A DNA stretch of 64,000 nt from Actinoplanes flavus (lineage in GTDB: Bacteria > Actinomycetota > Actinomycetes > Mycobacteriales > Micromonosporaceae): NCBI RefSeq assembly GCF_017592555.1, contig NZ_JAGFNS010000003.1:195081-259080 (forward strand). Direction: 5' to 3'. The position numbers and the translations under genes were made by a program. Shown piece after piece: positions 39,073 through 48,071 of this stretch (within the stretch, counting starts at the first letter, position 1; each line of letters opens with the position of its first letter). The notes under the pieces are model-generated. The model saw nothing but the letters and a program-made list of their open reading frames with translations. It made no database searches and was not told the origin of the DNA.

Positions 39073-42000
39073 ACGAGCCCCTCCTTCGCTCTCACGCCTC
39101 CCTGACGGCTCGCACCTCCCTCGGGTTGCATGAGCGTCACCTCGAAGATCGATCCTCCACCGGCGCCGGGCCGGTAGTGGACATCCCCCTGGTTGGCGCG
39201 GGCCAACTCCCGGACGATGTAGAGCCCCAGACCGGTGCCGGGCACCCGGCCCGCGGTCGGTTCGGCACGGGCGAACCGGTCGAAGAGCCGGTCCCGGAAC
39301 TCCGGCGGCACGCCCGGCCCCCGGTCGTGGACCTCGATCGTCACGGCCGCGGTGTCCGCCCGGGCCACGACCGCGGTGGCGCCGCCGCCGTACTTGCCGG
39401 CGTTGCTGACCAGGTTGGTCAGGATCTGGTCGAGGTGGCTCGGCTGCACCACGGCGACCAGGTCCGGCGGGCACGTCACCGGGACGTCGCCGGCGCCGGC
39501 GCCGACCCCGGCCGCCACCACCGGCGCGGCCCCCCCCCCCCGGCCCGGCGCCCCGCCCAGCCGGCCGGCGTCGAGGCTGACCAGGTCGAGAACCTCCTGG
39601 ACGATGGCGGCGAGCCGCCGGGTGGTCCGGTGCACCCGGACGAGGGCGTGGTGGACGGGCTCCGGCAGGTCGTCCTCGTCGAGGATCAGGTCGAGGCCGC
39701 CGAGGATCGCCGCGAGCGGGTTGTTGATCTCGTGGCCGAGCATGCCGATCAGGTCGGCCTTGAGCTGGTTGGCGGCCTCCAGGTCGGAGGTACGGACCCG
39801 TACGGTGTCCTCCAGCGAGTCGTAGAGCAGCGCGTTGTCCAGCGAGACCGCCAGCTGCCCGGCGATCAGCTCCACCGTCTCCAGGCGGTCGGTGGAGAAC
39901 ACGCCGCCCTGCCGGTGGTTCTCCAGCACCAGGACGGCGACGTCGACGGCCCGGCTCGGGATGGGCATCGCCAGCAGGGAGCAGTGGTCCAGCCCGGCGA
40001 GGTACGGGTCCCGCGCGAACCGGTCGTCCCGGGTCGCGTCCGCCACCAGCAGCGGGCGGTGGGTCCGGGTCACGTACCGGACCGCGGTCGCCGGCGCCGG
40101 CCGCGGATCCCGCCTCCCCGGCTGCCGGAGCACCAGGTGCACCCGGGTGGCCCCGGTCATGGCGCTGAGCACGTCCCCGACCTGCTCCTCCAGGTCGGCC
40201 AGCGTGATGGCCGAGCTCAGCGCGCGGGAGGCCCGCAGGATCGCCATGAGGTCGATCCGGTCGGCGCCGGTCCCGTGACCGGAGTCGTTCACCCGTTCCG
40301 CGCGCAGGAACGGGTGCTCGGCCTCCATCCGTCGCAGCGGCCCCTCGGCGCCCCACCGGCGGTAGGTGTCGCGCGCCTCGGTCAGCAGCTGCCGCCCCGC
40401 GTGTTCCAGCCCCCGGTCCAGCTGGAACCGGGCCGCCCGCTGGGCGAGCACGGCCCGGTGCCAGGGCCGGCCGGCCACCTCGTGCAGGCCGGCGTCGAAC
40501 TCGCGGGCCGCGCTGTCGGGATCGCCGAGCGCCCAGCACCGTTCGGCGTCGACCAGGCGCAGCAGGGGCCGGAAGTTGCGGGGCCCGTCGGCGGCCCGCC
40601 GGGCGATCCAGTCGCGGACCGTGCCGAGTTCGGCGGCGGCGCCGGTGTCGCCGGACCGTACCCGGGCGGCCAGGGCTATCCCGCGCACCACCCGGACCAG
40701 CGCCGTCGGGTAGAGCCCGCGGATCGCCTCGACGTGCTCCATCGCCTCGGCGGAACACCGGTCCAGGTCCTCGTCGTCCTGCCACATCAGCGCGACGAGA
40801 GCCCGGTTGACGTGGTGGATGGCCAGCGCCGGCGGGTAGGTGGGGCCTTCGTCCGGTCCGGCGAGCGGCTCCCCGCCGCGCAGCACCCGCGTCAGCTCCC
40901 GGTACTCGGTGAGCGACAGCGCCGCGATCCGGTTGCCGGTGCGCTCGGCGAACGCCAGTGAGGTGTCGATCTCCTCGGCGACGGTCTCCAGCGAGTCGGC
41001 GGTCTCCAGCAGTACGGCCACCAGGCGGGCCGAGAGCAGCCCGGCGACCTGGACGTCCCCGGCGGTCAGCAGTTCCTCGCGGGCGTCCTGGCCGGCCTCG
41101 GCGACGTCCTCCAGCGGTTCGAACCACTCCGCGGCCAGGAAGAGGTGCATGTACCGGGCGATCGCGGTCTCCGCCTGATAGCCGTGCTTCCGTCCGGCCT
41201 CGACGACGTACCGGCTCAACCGGTGACCGGTGCGGTAGTCGTCGAACAGGTGGATCGTCGCGGAGATCACCGCGCCAAGCGAGCCGACCACCGGCGCGCA
41301 CACCCCCGCCCGCCGCCACAGCTCCACGACCTGGAGCAGCACCCACGCATGCGTCAGCGGCCCCAGCACGTACGCCGGCGCGAGCAGCCGGTTGAGGATC
41401 CGGCCCGCCGCGAGCGCCCGGGGATCGGCGGTCTCCACGGCACGGCTCAGGTCGATGGCGCAGTCCCGCAGGACGGCCGCCTCCCGCCGGACCACGGGAC
41501 CGGGGTCGTCCGGGTAGTCGATGCCGAACCGGCGCAGCACGTCCGTGCCCAGCTCGTACGCCTCCCGGGTGTGTCCTCGCTGGGTCAGGCTGTTGACCTG
41601 GTTCGCGGTGGCGGCGGCGAGCGTGAGCAGGTCCGGGGACCGGCTGGTCAGCTCCCGGTACACCTCGTCGGCCTCGTCGAGCCGGCCCAGGCAGTAGAGG
41701 GTGGTGTGCCGGTCCACGGTGACGGCGTCCCGGTCTCCGCCCACCGGGGCCAGGAGCCGCTCGGCGGCGTCGAGCAGCTCGATGGCGACCGCGTGGTTGG
41801 TCATCTGGATCGTCCGCCGGGCGGCGCCGTGCAGCAGGGCGGCGGCGGCCCGCCGCTCGTCCGGTGTGTCCACCAGGTCCACCACCGGCAGGTACTGCTC
41901 GGCCGCCTCCTGCCGGTACCGCTCGTGCCGGGACAGCCGCCGGGCCATGTCCCGTTGGAGCCGGTCCCGGTCGCCGGGCGCCAGGCAGTCCCGGGCGGCC

Positions 42001-43904
42001 TGCCGCACCAGGTCGTGCCGGAAGCGGACGGCTCCGTCGGCGAGCAGGATCAGGCCCTCGGTGACCGCCGGGGCCAGTAGCCCGGCCAGCTCCGGCTCGG
42101 GCGTCCCGGTCGCGGTGGCCAGGAAGCCGGTGCCGACGTCCCCGCCGAGACAGGCGAGCGCCGCCAGGATCCGGCGTGTCCCGTCCGCCTGATCCGCCAT
42201 CCGGGCCGCCAGCAGCTGCGGGACCCGGTGGCAGCGGACGAAGTCGCGGATCGCGTCCGGCTCCCACCACCAGCCGTCCGCGACCGGGCGCAGCAGGCCC
42301 TCGGCGCGGAGGGCGTTGAGCACCTCGACCGTCGCGAACGGATTGCCGGCGGCGGTCGCCTCGATCAGCTCGGCCGGCGCGGACGCGACCGCCGGGGGTA
42401 TCCGAAGCACGGCGCCGACCAGCCGGGCGGACCCCTCACGATCCAGCCCGCCGACCCGGATCACCGGCTCCGTCGCACCGTCGCGCTGCCAGCGGTCGAG
42501 CAGCTGCGCGAGCGGCCGCTCCTCGTCCCGGTAGGTGGCGACCAGCAGCAGCCCGGGGATCGGCCCGGCGTTCACGATCGCTTCCAGGACCCGGTGCGAC
42601 CCGGTGGTGGCCCATTGGAGATCGTCGAGGACGATCACGATCCGGTGCCCGGCGGCGAGGGCCCGGATCAGGGCGACGGCGGTGGCCGCCATCCGGCCCG
42701 GGGCGGTCGAGGGGTCGGACGCGGACGGCCCGCCCGGCGCGCCGAGCAGATCGGCCATCTCCGGGACCGCGGTGGACGCGACCACGGCGTTGGGACCGAG
42801 CGCCTCGGCGATCCGCGCACGGTCCGCCGCCACCTCGGGTTCGGGTTCGGCGAGGACGAGACGGATCAGGGTTCGCAGTGCCCGGGAGATGGCGCCGCTT
42901 CTCGTACCGGTCCGGAACTCCTCGAACCGCCCGACGGCGAACCAGCCGCCGCGTGCCGTGACCGCCGGCCGCAGGCTGCGGGCGAGGGCGCTCTTGCCGA
43001 TCCCGGACGGCCCGGTGATCAGCACGAGCCGGCCGCCCTCGGTGAGCGCCCGGTCCAGCGCCGCGGTCAGCGCGTGCACCTCCCGGTCCCGGCCGATGAG
43101 GGCGGCCGGCGGCACGAAGTGGGCCGGGAAGTCCCGCTCGCCCAGCGGCCAGCCACCGTCGGGATCGTCCCGGCAACGGGTCAGATCGTGGAGCAGCCCC
43201 TCGGCGCTCTGGTAGCGGTTCGCCGGGTCCTTCTCCAGCAGGCGCATGATGATCTCGCGGAGCCGCGGTGGCGGCCCGGTGGGCGCCGGCGGCGGCTCCA
43301 CCAGGGTCTCGCGGACCAGCTCCAGAGCGTCGTCGCCGGTGAACGGCGGCTCGCCCACCGCCAGGGCGTAGAGGGTGGCGCCCAGACCGTAGAGGTCGGC
43401 GCGGGGATCCACCGCGCGGCGGATCCGCCCGGTCTGCTCCGGGGCGAGGAAGCCGAGCGTGCCGACCGGACCGCCCACCTCGTCGGCCTCCGCCGCTCCG
43501 GCCAGCGCCAGGTCGTAGTCGACGAGCAGCGCCGGCCCGTGCGGGGGCAGGACGACGTTGGCCGGCGTGACGTCGCGATGGATCACCCCGGCGCGGTGCA
43601 CGGCGGCGAGGGTCGCCGCCAGGCTTCGACCGATGTCGAGAAGCTCGGGTACGGGCACCGGCGCCCGAACCGGGGAAGCCGCGTCGTCCTCCAGCACGAG
43701 CAACCGGCGCGACTGGTGGCCGGCGAGCCGGGGTACCCCGGGTACGCCGGCGAGGCGGCTCAGCACGGCCCGTTCCCGCTCGACGCGCCGGGTGGCGCCG
43801 AGGCCGGTGGCCCGTTTGCAGATCAGGGTGGAGCCGTCGCGGGTGCTCCGGCGGAGCACTTGGGTCCGTTCGCTGTGATATAAGACGACATCACCCACCA
43901 CCAT
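39069..43904 (-). CDS. Ser/Thr kinase - AAA ATPase - GAF - histidine kinase fusion
   Basis: This is a 1611-aa multi-domain signalling protein. Residues 5-245 are a Hanks-type kinase (ATP lysine K30; HRD 109-111; N116; DYD 129-131 in place of DFG). Residues 266-600 are an AAA_16/STAND-like ATPase (Walker A GPSGIGKS 298-305; LDDLQW Walker B). A long helical TPR-like region follows to about 1200, then GAF at about 1235-1360, HisKA with H1391 in MLGHEINNPLAAI, and HATPase with N box LTNLVSNAGK, DRGPGVP and GTGLGLYI. No transmembrane helix or receiver domain. Multidomain fusions of this order occur in cyanobacteria and myxobacteria; here the gene is joined to an ECF sigma gene. A 12-G run encodes residues 1455-1459. 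Confidence 0.9.
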   Translation of the reverse strand: MVVGDVVLYHSERTQVLRRSTRDGSTLICKRATGLGATRRVERERAVLSRLAGVPGVPRLAGHQSRRLLVLEDDAASPVRAPVPVPELLDIGRSLAATLAAVHRAGVIHRDVTPANVVLPPHGPALLVDYDLALAGAAEADEVGGPVGTLGFLAPEQTGRIRRAVDPRADLYGLGATLYALAVGEPPFTGDDALELVRETLVEPPPAPTGPPPRLREIIMRLLEKDPANRYQSAEGLLHDLTRCRDDPDGGWPLGERDFPAHFVPPAALIGRDREVHALTAALDRALTEGGRLVLITGPSGIGKSALARSLRPAVTARGGWFAVGRFEEFRTGTRSGAISRALRTLIRLVLAEPEPEVAADRARIAEALGPNAVVASTAVPEMADLLGAPGGPSASDPSTAPGRMAATAVALIRALAAGHRIVIVLDDLQWATTGSHRVLEAIVNAGPIPGLLLVATYRDEERPLAQLLDRWQRDGATEPVIRVGGLDREGSARLVGAVLRIPPAVASAPAELIEATAAGNPFATVEVLNALRAEGLLRPVADGWWWEPDAIRDFVRCHRVPQLLAARMADQADGTRRILAALACLGGDVGTGFLATATGTPEPELAGLLAPAVTEGLILLADGAVRFRHDLVRQAARDCLAPGDRDRLQRDMARRLSRHERYRQEAAEQYLPVVDLVDTPDERRAAAALLHGAARRTIQMTNHAVAIELLDAAERLLAPVGGDRDAVTVDRHTTLYCLGRLDEADEVYRELTSRSPDLLTLAAATANQVNSLTQRGHTREAYELGTDVLRRFGIDYPDDPGPVVRREAAVLRDCAIDLSRAVETADPRALAAGRILNRLLAPAYVLGPLTHAWVLLQVVELWRRAGVCAPVVGSLGAVISATIHLFDDYRTGHRLSRYVVEAGRKHGYQAETAIARYMHLFLAAEWFEPLEDVAEAGQDAREELLTAGDVQVAGLLSARLVAVLLETADSLETVAEEIDTSLAFAERTGNRIAALSLTEYRELTRVLRGGEPLAGPDEGPTYPPALAIHHVNRALVALMWQDDEDLDRCSAEAMEHVEAIRGLYPTALVRVVRGIALAARVRSGDTGAAAELGTVRDWIARRAADGPRNFRPLLRLVDAERCWALGDPDSAAREFDAGLHEVAGRPWHRAVLAQRAARFQLDRGLEHAGRQLLTEARDTYRRWGAEGPLRRMEAEHPFLRAERVNDSGHGTGADRIDLMAILRASRALSSAITLADLEEQVGDVLSAMTGATRVHLVLRQPGRRDPRPAPATAVRYVTRTHRPLLVADATRDDRFARDPYLAGLDHCSLLAMPIPSRAVDVAVLVLENHRQGGVFSTDRLETVELIAGQLAVSLDNALLYDSLEDTVRVRTSDLEAANQLKADLIGMLGHEINNPLAAILGGLDLILDEDDLPEPVHHALVRVHRTTRRLAAIVQEVLDLVSLDAGRLGGAPGRGGGAAPVVAAGVGAGAGDVPVTCPPDLVAVVQPSHLDQILTNLVSNAGKYGGGATAVVARADTAAVTIEVHDRGPGVPPEFRDRLFDRFARAEPTAGRVPGTGLGLYIVRELARANQGDVHYRPGAGGGSIFEVTLMQPEGGASRQGGVRAKEGLV
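39530..39541 (-). repeat. 12-base homopolymer (G on the coding strand) in the kinase gene
   Basis: Twelve consecutive C on the plus strand encode RGGGA in the linker between HisKA and HATPase. Both domains are in frame at length 12. It is the longest homopolymer I noticed in the window. Such tracts are prone to slippage and to sequencing error. Confidence 0.9.
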
Positions 43905-44001
43905 GTTGTCTCATTGCCGGGACATCGGTGGTGGCTCTTCCCGAAGAACCAACGGCTGCCTGGATACGCTGGGCCTACCCCGCGACGACCGGAGGTGGCC
44001 G

Positions 44002-44604
44002 ATGCCCCTGTTCCCGCAGCCGAATCAGCCGCCCGAGTGGCCGCAGCAGCAGCCCGGCTTCCCCGGATGGCTCGAGGAGCGGCTCTTCGAACAGCGGATC
44101 GTGATGCTGCGCGGCCGGCTCACCGGCGAGACCGCGACCGGGACCGCGGCCGCCCTGCTGACGCTCGACTCGGCCGGGCCGGAGGCGATCCAACTGCACG
44201 TGGCCGCCCCGGGTGGGGAGCTGAGCGCGGCGCTCGCGGTGATCGACGTGATCGACTCGCTGTCGGCTCCGGTGCACGCCCTGGTCACCTCGGAGGCGGG
44301 CGGGGCGGTGCTGGCGGTCCTGGCGGCGTCGGATCAGCGGGCGGCGTACCGGCACGCCCGGTTCAAACTCGCCGAGCCGCGGGCCGCCGGGGTCACCGGC
44401 ACGGCCGACGAGGTGGCCGCCGCGGCCGGGCAGCACCTGCGTGAGCTGGAGGAGGTGGTGGTCCGGCTGGCCGAGATCACCGGGAAGCCGCGCAGCCGGA
44501 TCGAGGACGACCTGTCCGCCGGCCGCAGCCTGAGCGCCGCCGAGGCCCTCGAGTACGGCCTGATCGACGAGGTGATCGCGCCCAAGAAGAACGGGCCCCG
44601 GTGA
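44002..44604 (+). CDS. ClpP/crotonase-fold protein lacking the Clp protease triad
   Basis: This 200-aa protein has the ClpP fold: a GGELSAALAVIDVIDSL segment in place of the ClpP oxyanion region and the C-terminal SLSAAEALEYGLIDEVI. Aligned to ClpP, the catalytic Ser falls on Ala/Gly (SEAGGA, 97-102), the His on A124 (KLAEP for MIHQP) and the Asp on G174. It is therefore probably not a protease, unlike true ClpP; it could be a structural or regulatory subunit. The ATG at 44002 has GGAGG 6 bp upstream. It is divergent from the giant kinase gene. Confidence 0.82.
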   Translation: MPLFPQPNQPPEWPQQQPGFPGWLEERLFEQRIVMLRGRLTGETATGTAAALLTLDSAGPEAIQLHVAAPGGELSAALAVIDVIDSLSAPVHALVTSEAGGAVLAVLAASDQRAAYRHARFKLAEPRAAGVTGTADEVAAAAGQHLRELEEVVVRLAEITGKPRSRIEDDLSAGRSLSAAEALEYGLIDEVIAPKKNGPR

Positions 44605-44619
44605 TCACCGGGGCCCGTT
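44590..44619. terminator. 30-bp palindrome serving as bidirectional terminator
   Basis: A perfect 30-bp palindrome spans the last codons and the TGA stop of the ClpP-like gene and ends 14 bp before the stop of the convergent L11-like gene. It can form a 13-bp stem in either transcript. Confidence 0.8.
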
Positions 44620-44632
44620 CTCGACAGCTACT

Positions 44633-45058
44633 TCAGGAAGCGACCTTCACGCCCATGGAACGGGCGGTGCCGGACACGATCTTGATCGCGGCGTCGAGGT
44701 CGTTCGCGTTGAGGTCGACCAGCTTGCGCTCGGCGATCTCCTTGACCTGCTCGGCACTGAGCGTGCCGACGGTCGTGGTGAGCGGGTTGGCGGCGCCGGA
44801 CTGAATGCCCAGGGTCTTCCGGATGAGGAAGCTGGTCGGCGGCGTCTTGTAGGCCAGCGTGTGGCTGCGGTCCTCGTAGACCGACACGATGACCGGGATG
44901 ATCTCGCCCCGGTTCTTCGCGGTGGCCTCGTCGTACTCGACCTTGACGGCACGCATGTTGGCGCCGGTCGGGCCGAGCATCTTACCGAGGTCGACCATCG
45001 CGGCGTTACCCGCCTCAAGCGCGAGGGTTACCTCATGAGTCTTCTTCTTGGGCGGCAT
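44633..45058 (-). CDS. Divergent ribosomal protein L11 (uL11) paralogue
   Basis: This is a 141-aa L11-family protein. The C-terminal rRNA-binding domain is well kept (SAEQVKEIAERKLVDLNAND, ending GTARSMGVKV), as is VYEDRSHTLAYKTPP. The N-terminal domain is changed: the usual proline-rich PAPPVGPALGQHG is AAMVDLGKMLGPTG, one residue shorter and without the prolines that thiopeptides contact. The normal rplK sits beside rplA and nusG in bacteria; none is here, so this is a second copy. Start ATG 45058 with AAAGGAG 9 bp upstream. Family sure, function not. Confidence 0.88.
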   Translation of the reverse strand: MPPKKKTHEVTLALEAGNAAMVDLGKMLGPTGANMRAVKVEYDEATAKNRGEIIPVIVSVYEDRSHTLAYKTPPTSFLIRKTLGIQSGAANPLTTTVGTLSAEQVKEIAERKLVDLNANDLDAAIKIVSGTARSMGVKVAS

Positions 45059-45132
45059 TGAGTAGGGCTCCTTTGGGTGAGCTGCACGGGCCGAAACAAA
45101 CGCAGCTCGCCAGCATCAACGACACACGACAA

Positions 45133-45184
45133 CCCCGAGACAGTACTTGACCGCCGTGGTTGGCACCAAATTGAGGTCTCGGGG
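45133..45184 (-). terminator. Possible terminator after the lytic transglycosylase
   Basis: A 9-bp perfect stem (45133-45141 / 45176-45184) with a 34-nt loop lies 29 bp past the transglycosylase stop. The long loop makes this uncertain; it could also be part of the L11-like gene leader. Confidence 0.35.
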
Positions 45185-45212
45185 AACGTCCCCCAGTGTA
45201 TCCCGCCTGACC

Positions 45213-46001
45213 TCAGTACTTGTCGCAGGGGCAGTCGGCCATGAGCGAGCGCACCGAGTCGACGTAATCCGGATTGGGCAGCGTCTTGCTCTTCGCCGCC
45301 GCGTCCACCGTGCCGTAACCCGCGTTGTAGCCGGAGACGACCACGTTCAGCAGACACCAACTGGAGTGGCTCTTGCACTTCGAGGGGCTCAGGTCGTAGC
45401 TCTCCTTGAAGTACCTGTCCCCGAAGTACCGGGTCAGCCAGGCCAGGTAGTTCGCCCCGGCGTACGCGTTGTCCTGGTGGTTCCCGGTCGCGTCGTAGGC
45501 CAGGCCGAACCGCTGGTTCATGTGATCCAGGGTGTCCGGCATCACCTGCATGAGACCGAACCCACCGTCACAGTTCTTGATCGCGCTCTGCCAGCCGCTC
45601 TCCTGCCAGGACACCGCCTTGACCAGGGTGAAGTTGAGCTTCAGCTGGGGCGCCTCGGTGCGCCAGTAGATCCGCCCCGACGCCTTCTTCAGCGCCGTCT
45701 TGGCCTTGGCCTTGGAGATGTTCTTCCCCACGTAGTCGAAACAGTCCGGAACCTGACTCCAGTCCGTCTGGGCCGGGCTCGGGCTCGCCGTCGGCTTCTT
45801 CGAGGCCTTCGTCTTCGACGGCGCCGGGGACGGCGTCGTCGGTTCCGGCTCCGGCTCCTGCGTCGTCTCCTCGACCGTCGGCTCCACCGAGACCGGCGGC
45901 GGCGCTCCCACCGGCTCCTTCTCGCCGGCGCTGGCCAGTCCGCAGCCCGCCGTCACGATCAGTGCCGTGACCGCCGCCGCCATGGTGATGCGGTTCTTCA
46001 T
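45213..46001 (-). CDS. Lytic transglycosylase lipoprotein (SLT family)
   Basis: This is a 262-aa exported peptidoglycan lyase. It has a lipoprotein signal (TAGC, C20), a Pro/Thr/Glu-rich linker (residues 30-80) and a C-terminal SLT domain with the catalytic Glu E134 in SWQESGWQ, then GLMQVMP and YNAGYG. A C-terminal CPC pair may form a disulfide. The ATG at 46001 has GGAAGG 9 bp upstream; codons further up are leader. Confidence 0.9.
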   Translation of the reverse strand: MKNRITMAAAVTALIVTAGCGLASAGEKEPVGAPPPVSVEPTVEETTQEPEPEPTTPSPAPSKTKASKKPTASPSPAQTDWSQVPDCFDYVGKNISKAKAKTALKKASGRIYWRTEAPQLKLNFTLVKAVSWQESGWQSAIKNCDGGFGLMQVMPDTLDHMNQRFGLAYDATGNHQDNAYAGANYLAWLTRYFGDRYFKESYDLSPSKCKSHSSWCLLNVVVSGYNAGYGTVDAAAKSKTLPNPDYVDSVRSLMADCPCDKY

Positions 46002-46151
46002 CGATGTCGACCTTCCCCCGTGATACATCGATGAAGGACGTTAACAGTGATCAGATGATCTCGGGAGACTGAAAAACGGACAGAAGACCACAAGATTCGG
46101 GTCTTGACCCCGTGTCACTATCGGCAACCTGAGCCGGGAACAATGGACGTC

Positions 46152-48017
46152 ATGCAGACCCGCACCGACCTACGCAACGTCGCCATCATCGCTCACGTCG
46201 ACCATGGCAAAACCACCCTGGTCGACGCCATGCTGCGCCAGGGCAGCCAGTCCCACGCGCGTGGCGAGATGGCCGACCGCGTCATGGACTCCATGGACCT
46301 GGAGCGGGAAAAGGGCATCACCATTCTCGCCAAGAACACGGCGATCAGCTACCAGCCCGCCGAGGGCGCCCCGGTCACCATCAACATCATCGACACGCCC
46401 GGCCACGCCGACTTCGGCGGTGAGGTCGAGCGCGGCCTGACCATGGTCGACGGCGTCGCCCTGCTGGTGGACGCCTCCGAGGGCCCGCTGCCGCAGACCC
46501 GCTTCGTGCTGCGCAAGGCGCTGGCGGCCAAGCTGCCGATCATTCTGATCATCAACAAGGTGGACCGGCCGGACGCGCGGATCAAGGAGGTCGTCGACGA
46601 GACGTACGAGCTGTTCCTCGACCTCGACGCCAACGAGTCGCAGATCGACTTCCCGATCGTCTACGCCTGCGCCCGGGACGGCATCGCCTCGCTGACCCAG
46701 CCGAAGGACGGCACCGTCCCGGAGGACTCGACCGACCTCGAGGTGCTGTTCAGCACCATCCTGGAGACCATCCCGGCCCCGAAGTACGACGAGGGCGCGC
46801 CCCTGCAGGCGCACGTCGTCAACCTCGACGCCTCGCCGTTCCTCGGCCGTCTCGCCCTCTGCCGCGTGCACCAGGGCACCATCCGCAAGGGCCAGACCGT
46901 CGCCTGGTGCAAGACCGACGGCACGATCAGCAACGTCCGCATCTCCGAGCTGCTGATCACCGAGGGCCTGGAGCGCAAGCCCGCCGAGAGCGCCGGCCCC
47001 GGCGACATCATGGCGGTGGCCGGCATCACCGACATCATGATCGGTGAGACCCTCGCCGACGCCGAGGACCCGCGGCCGCTGCCGCTGATCCAGGTCGACG
47101 AGCCGGCCATCTCGATGGTCATCGGCACCAACACCTCCCCGATGGTCGGCAAGGTCAAGGGCGCGAAGGTCACCGCCCGCATGGTCAAGGACCGGCTCGA
47201 CAAGGAGCTGATCGGCAACGTGTCGCTCCGCGTCCTGCCGACCGACCGCCCCGACGCGTGGGAGGTCCAGGGCCGTGGCGAGCTGGCGCTGGCCATCCTG
47301 GTCGAGCAGATGCGCCGCGAACAGTACGAACTGACCGTCGGCAAGCCGCAGGTGGTCACCAAGACCATCGACGGCAAGGTGCACGAGCCGGTCGAGCGCC
47401 TGACGATCGACGCCCCCGACGAGTACATGGGCGCCATCACCCAGCTGCTGTCCACCCGCAAGGGCCGGATGGAGGAGCTGATCAACCACGGCACCGGCTG
47501 GCTCCGCATGGAGTGGCTGGTCCCGGCGCGTGGCCTGATCGGCTTCCGGACCGAGTTCCTCACCGAGACCCGCGGCACCGGCATCATGCACCACCTGTTC
47601 GAGGCCTACGAGCCGTGGTTCGGCGAGCTGCGGACCCGCCAGAACGGCTCCCTCGTGGCCGACCGGGCCGGTGTGGTGACCGCGTTCGCCATGACCAACC
47701 TCCAGGAGCGCGGCCAGCTCTTCGTCGAGCCGACCACCGAGGTGTACGAGGGCATGATCGTCGGCGAGAACTCGCGCCAGGACGACATGGACGTCAACAT
47801 CACCAAGGAGAAGAAGCTCACCAACATGCGCTCGTCGACCGCCGACGAGACCGAGAAGCTGATCCCGCCGCGCAAGCTGTCCCTGGAGCAGGCCCTCGAG
47901 TTCTGCCGCGAGGACGAGTGCGTCGAGGTCACCCCGGCCGCGGTCCGCATCCGCAAGGTCGTCCTCGACCAGACGACCCGCGGTCGCGCCGCGGCTCGCC
48001 GCAAGCACCAGCAGTGA
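46152..48017 (+). CDS. typA: TypA/BipA ribosome-associated GTPase
   Basis: This is a 621-aa translational GTPase of the BipA group, which aids 50S assembly and stress growth. G1 is AHVDHGKTT, G3 DTPGHADFGG, G4 NKVDR; EF-G-like domains III and V and the BipA-specific C-terminal domain (LTNMRSSTADE) follow. ATG 46152 (MQTRTDLRNVAI) matches the family; ATG 46143 is possible. Confidence 0.96.
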   Translation: MQTRTDLRNVAIIAHVDHGKTTLVDAMLRQGSQSHARGEMADRVMDSMDLEREKGITILAKNTAISYQPAEGAPVTINIIDTPGHADFGGEVERGLTMVDGVALLVDASEGPLPQTRFVLRKALAAKLPIILIINKVDRPDARIKEVVDETYELFLDLDANESQIDFPIVYACARDGIASLTQPKDGTVPEDSTDLEVLFSTILETIPAPKYDEGAPLQAHVVNLDASPFLGRLALCRVHQGTIRKGQTVAWCKTDGTISNVRISELLITEGLERKPAESAGPGDIMAVAGITDIMIGETLADAEDPRPLPLIQVDEPAISMVIGTNTSPMVGKVKGAKVTARMVKDRLDKELIGNVSLRVLPTDRPDAWEVQGRGELALAILVEQMRREQYELTVGKPQVVTKTIDGKVHEPVERLTIDAPDEYMGAITQLLSTRKGRMEELINHGTGWLRMEWLVPARGLIGFRTEFLTETRGTGIMHHLFEAYEPWFGELRTRQNGSLVADRAGVVTAFAMTNLQERGQLFVEPTTEVYEGMIVGENSRQDDMDVNITKEKKLTNMRSSTADETEKLIPPRKLSLEQALEFCREDECVEVTPAAVRIRKVVLDQTTRGRAAARRKHQQ

Positions 48018-48021
48018 GATG

Positions 48022-48050
48022 AGGCCCGCCCTCCGTCGGAGGGCGGGCCT
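48022..48050 (+). terminator. Terminator of typA
   Basis: A perfect 13-bp stem (48022-48034 / 48038-48050) with a 3-nt loop starts 5 bp after the typA stop and is followed by TCT. Confidence 0.85.
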
Positions 48051-48071
48051 TCTCCGGTTCTCCGGACGGCA

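Noticed and set aside
38563..42270. A 1235-codon open frame on the minus strand covering the sigma factor and much of the kinase gene
   Set aside because: Only its last 169 codons are a protein (the sigma factor). The rest is an Arg/Gly/Pro-rich shadow of the kinase frame; it matters only for the slippage idea.
44633..45058. Main ribosomal protein L11 gene (rplK)
   Set aside because: rplA, nusG and secE are not adjacent and the N-terminal motif is lost, so it is annotated as a paralogue.
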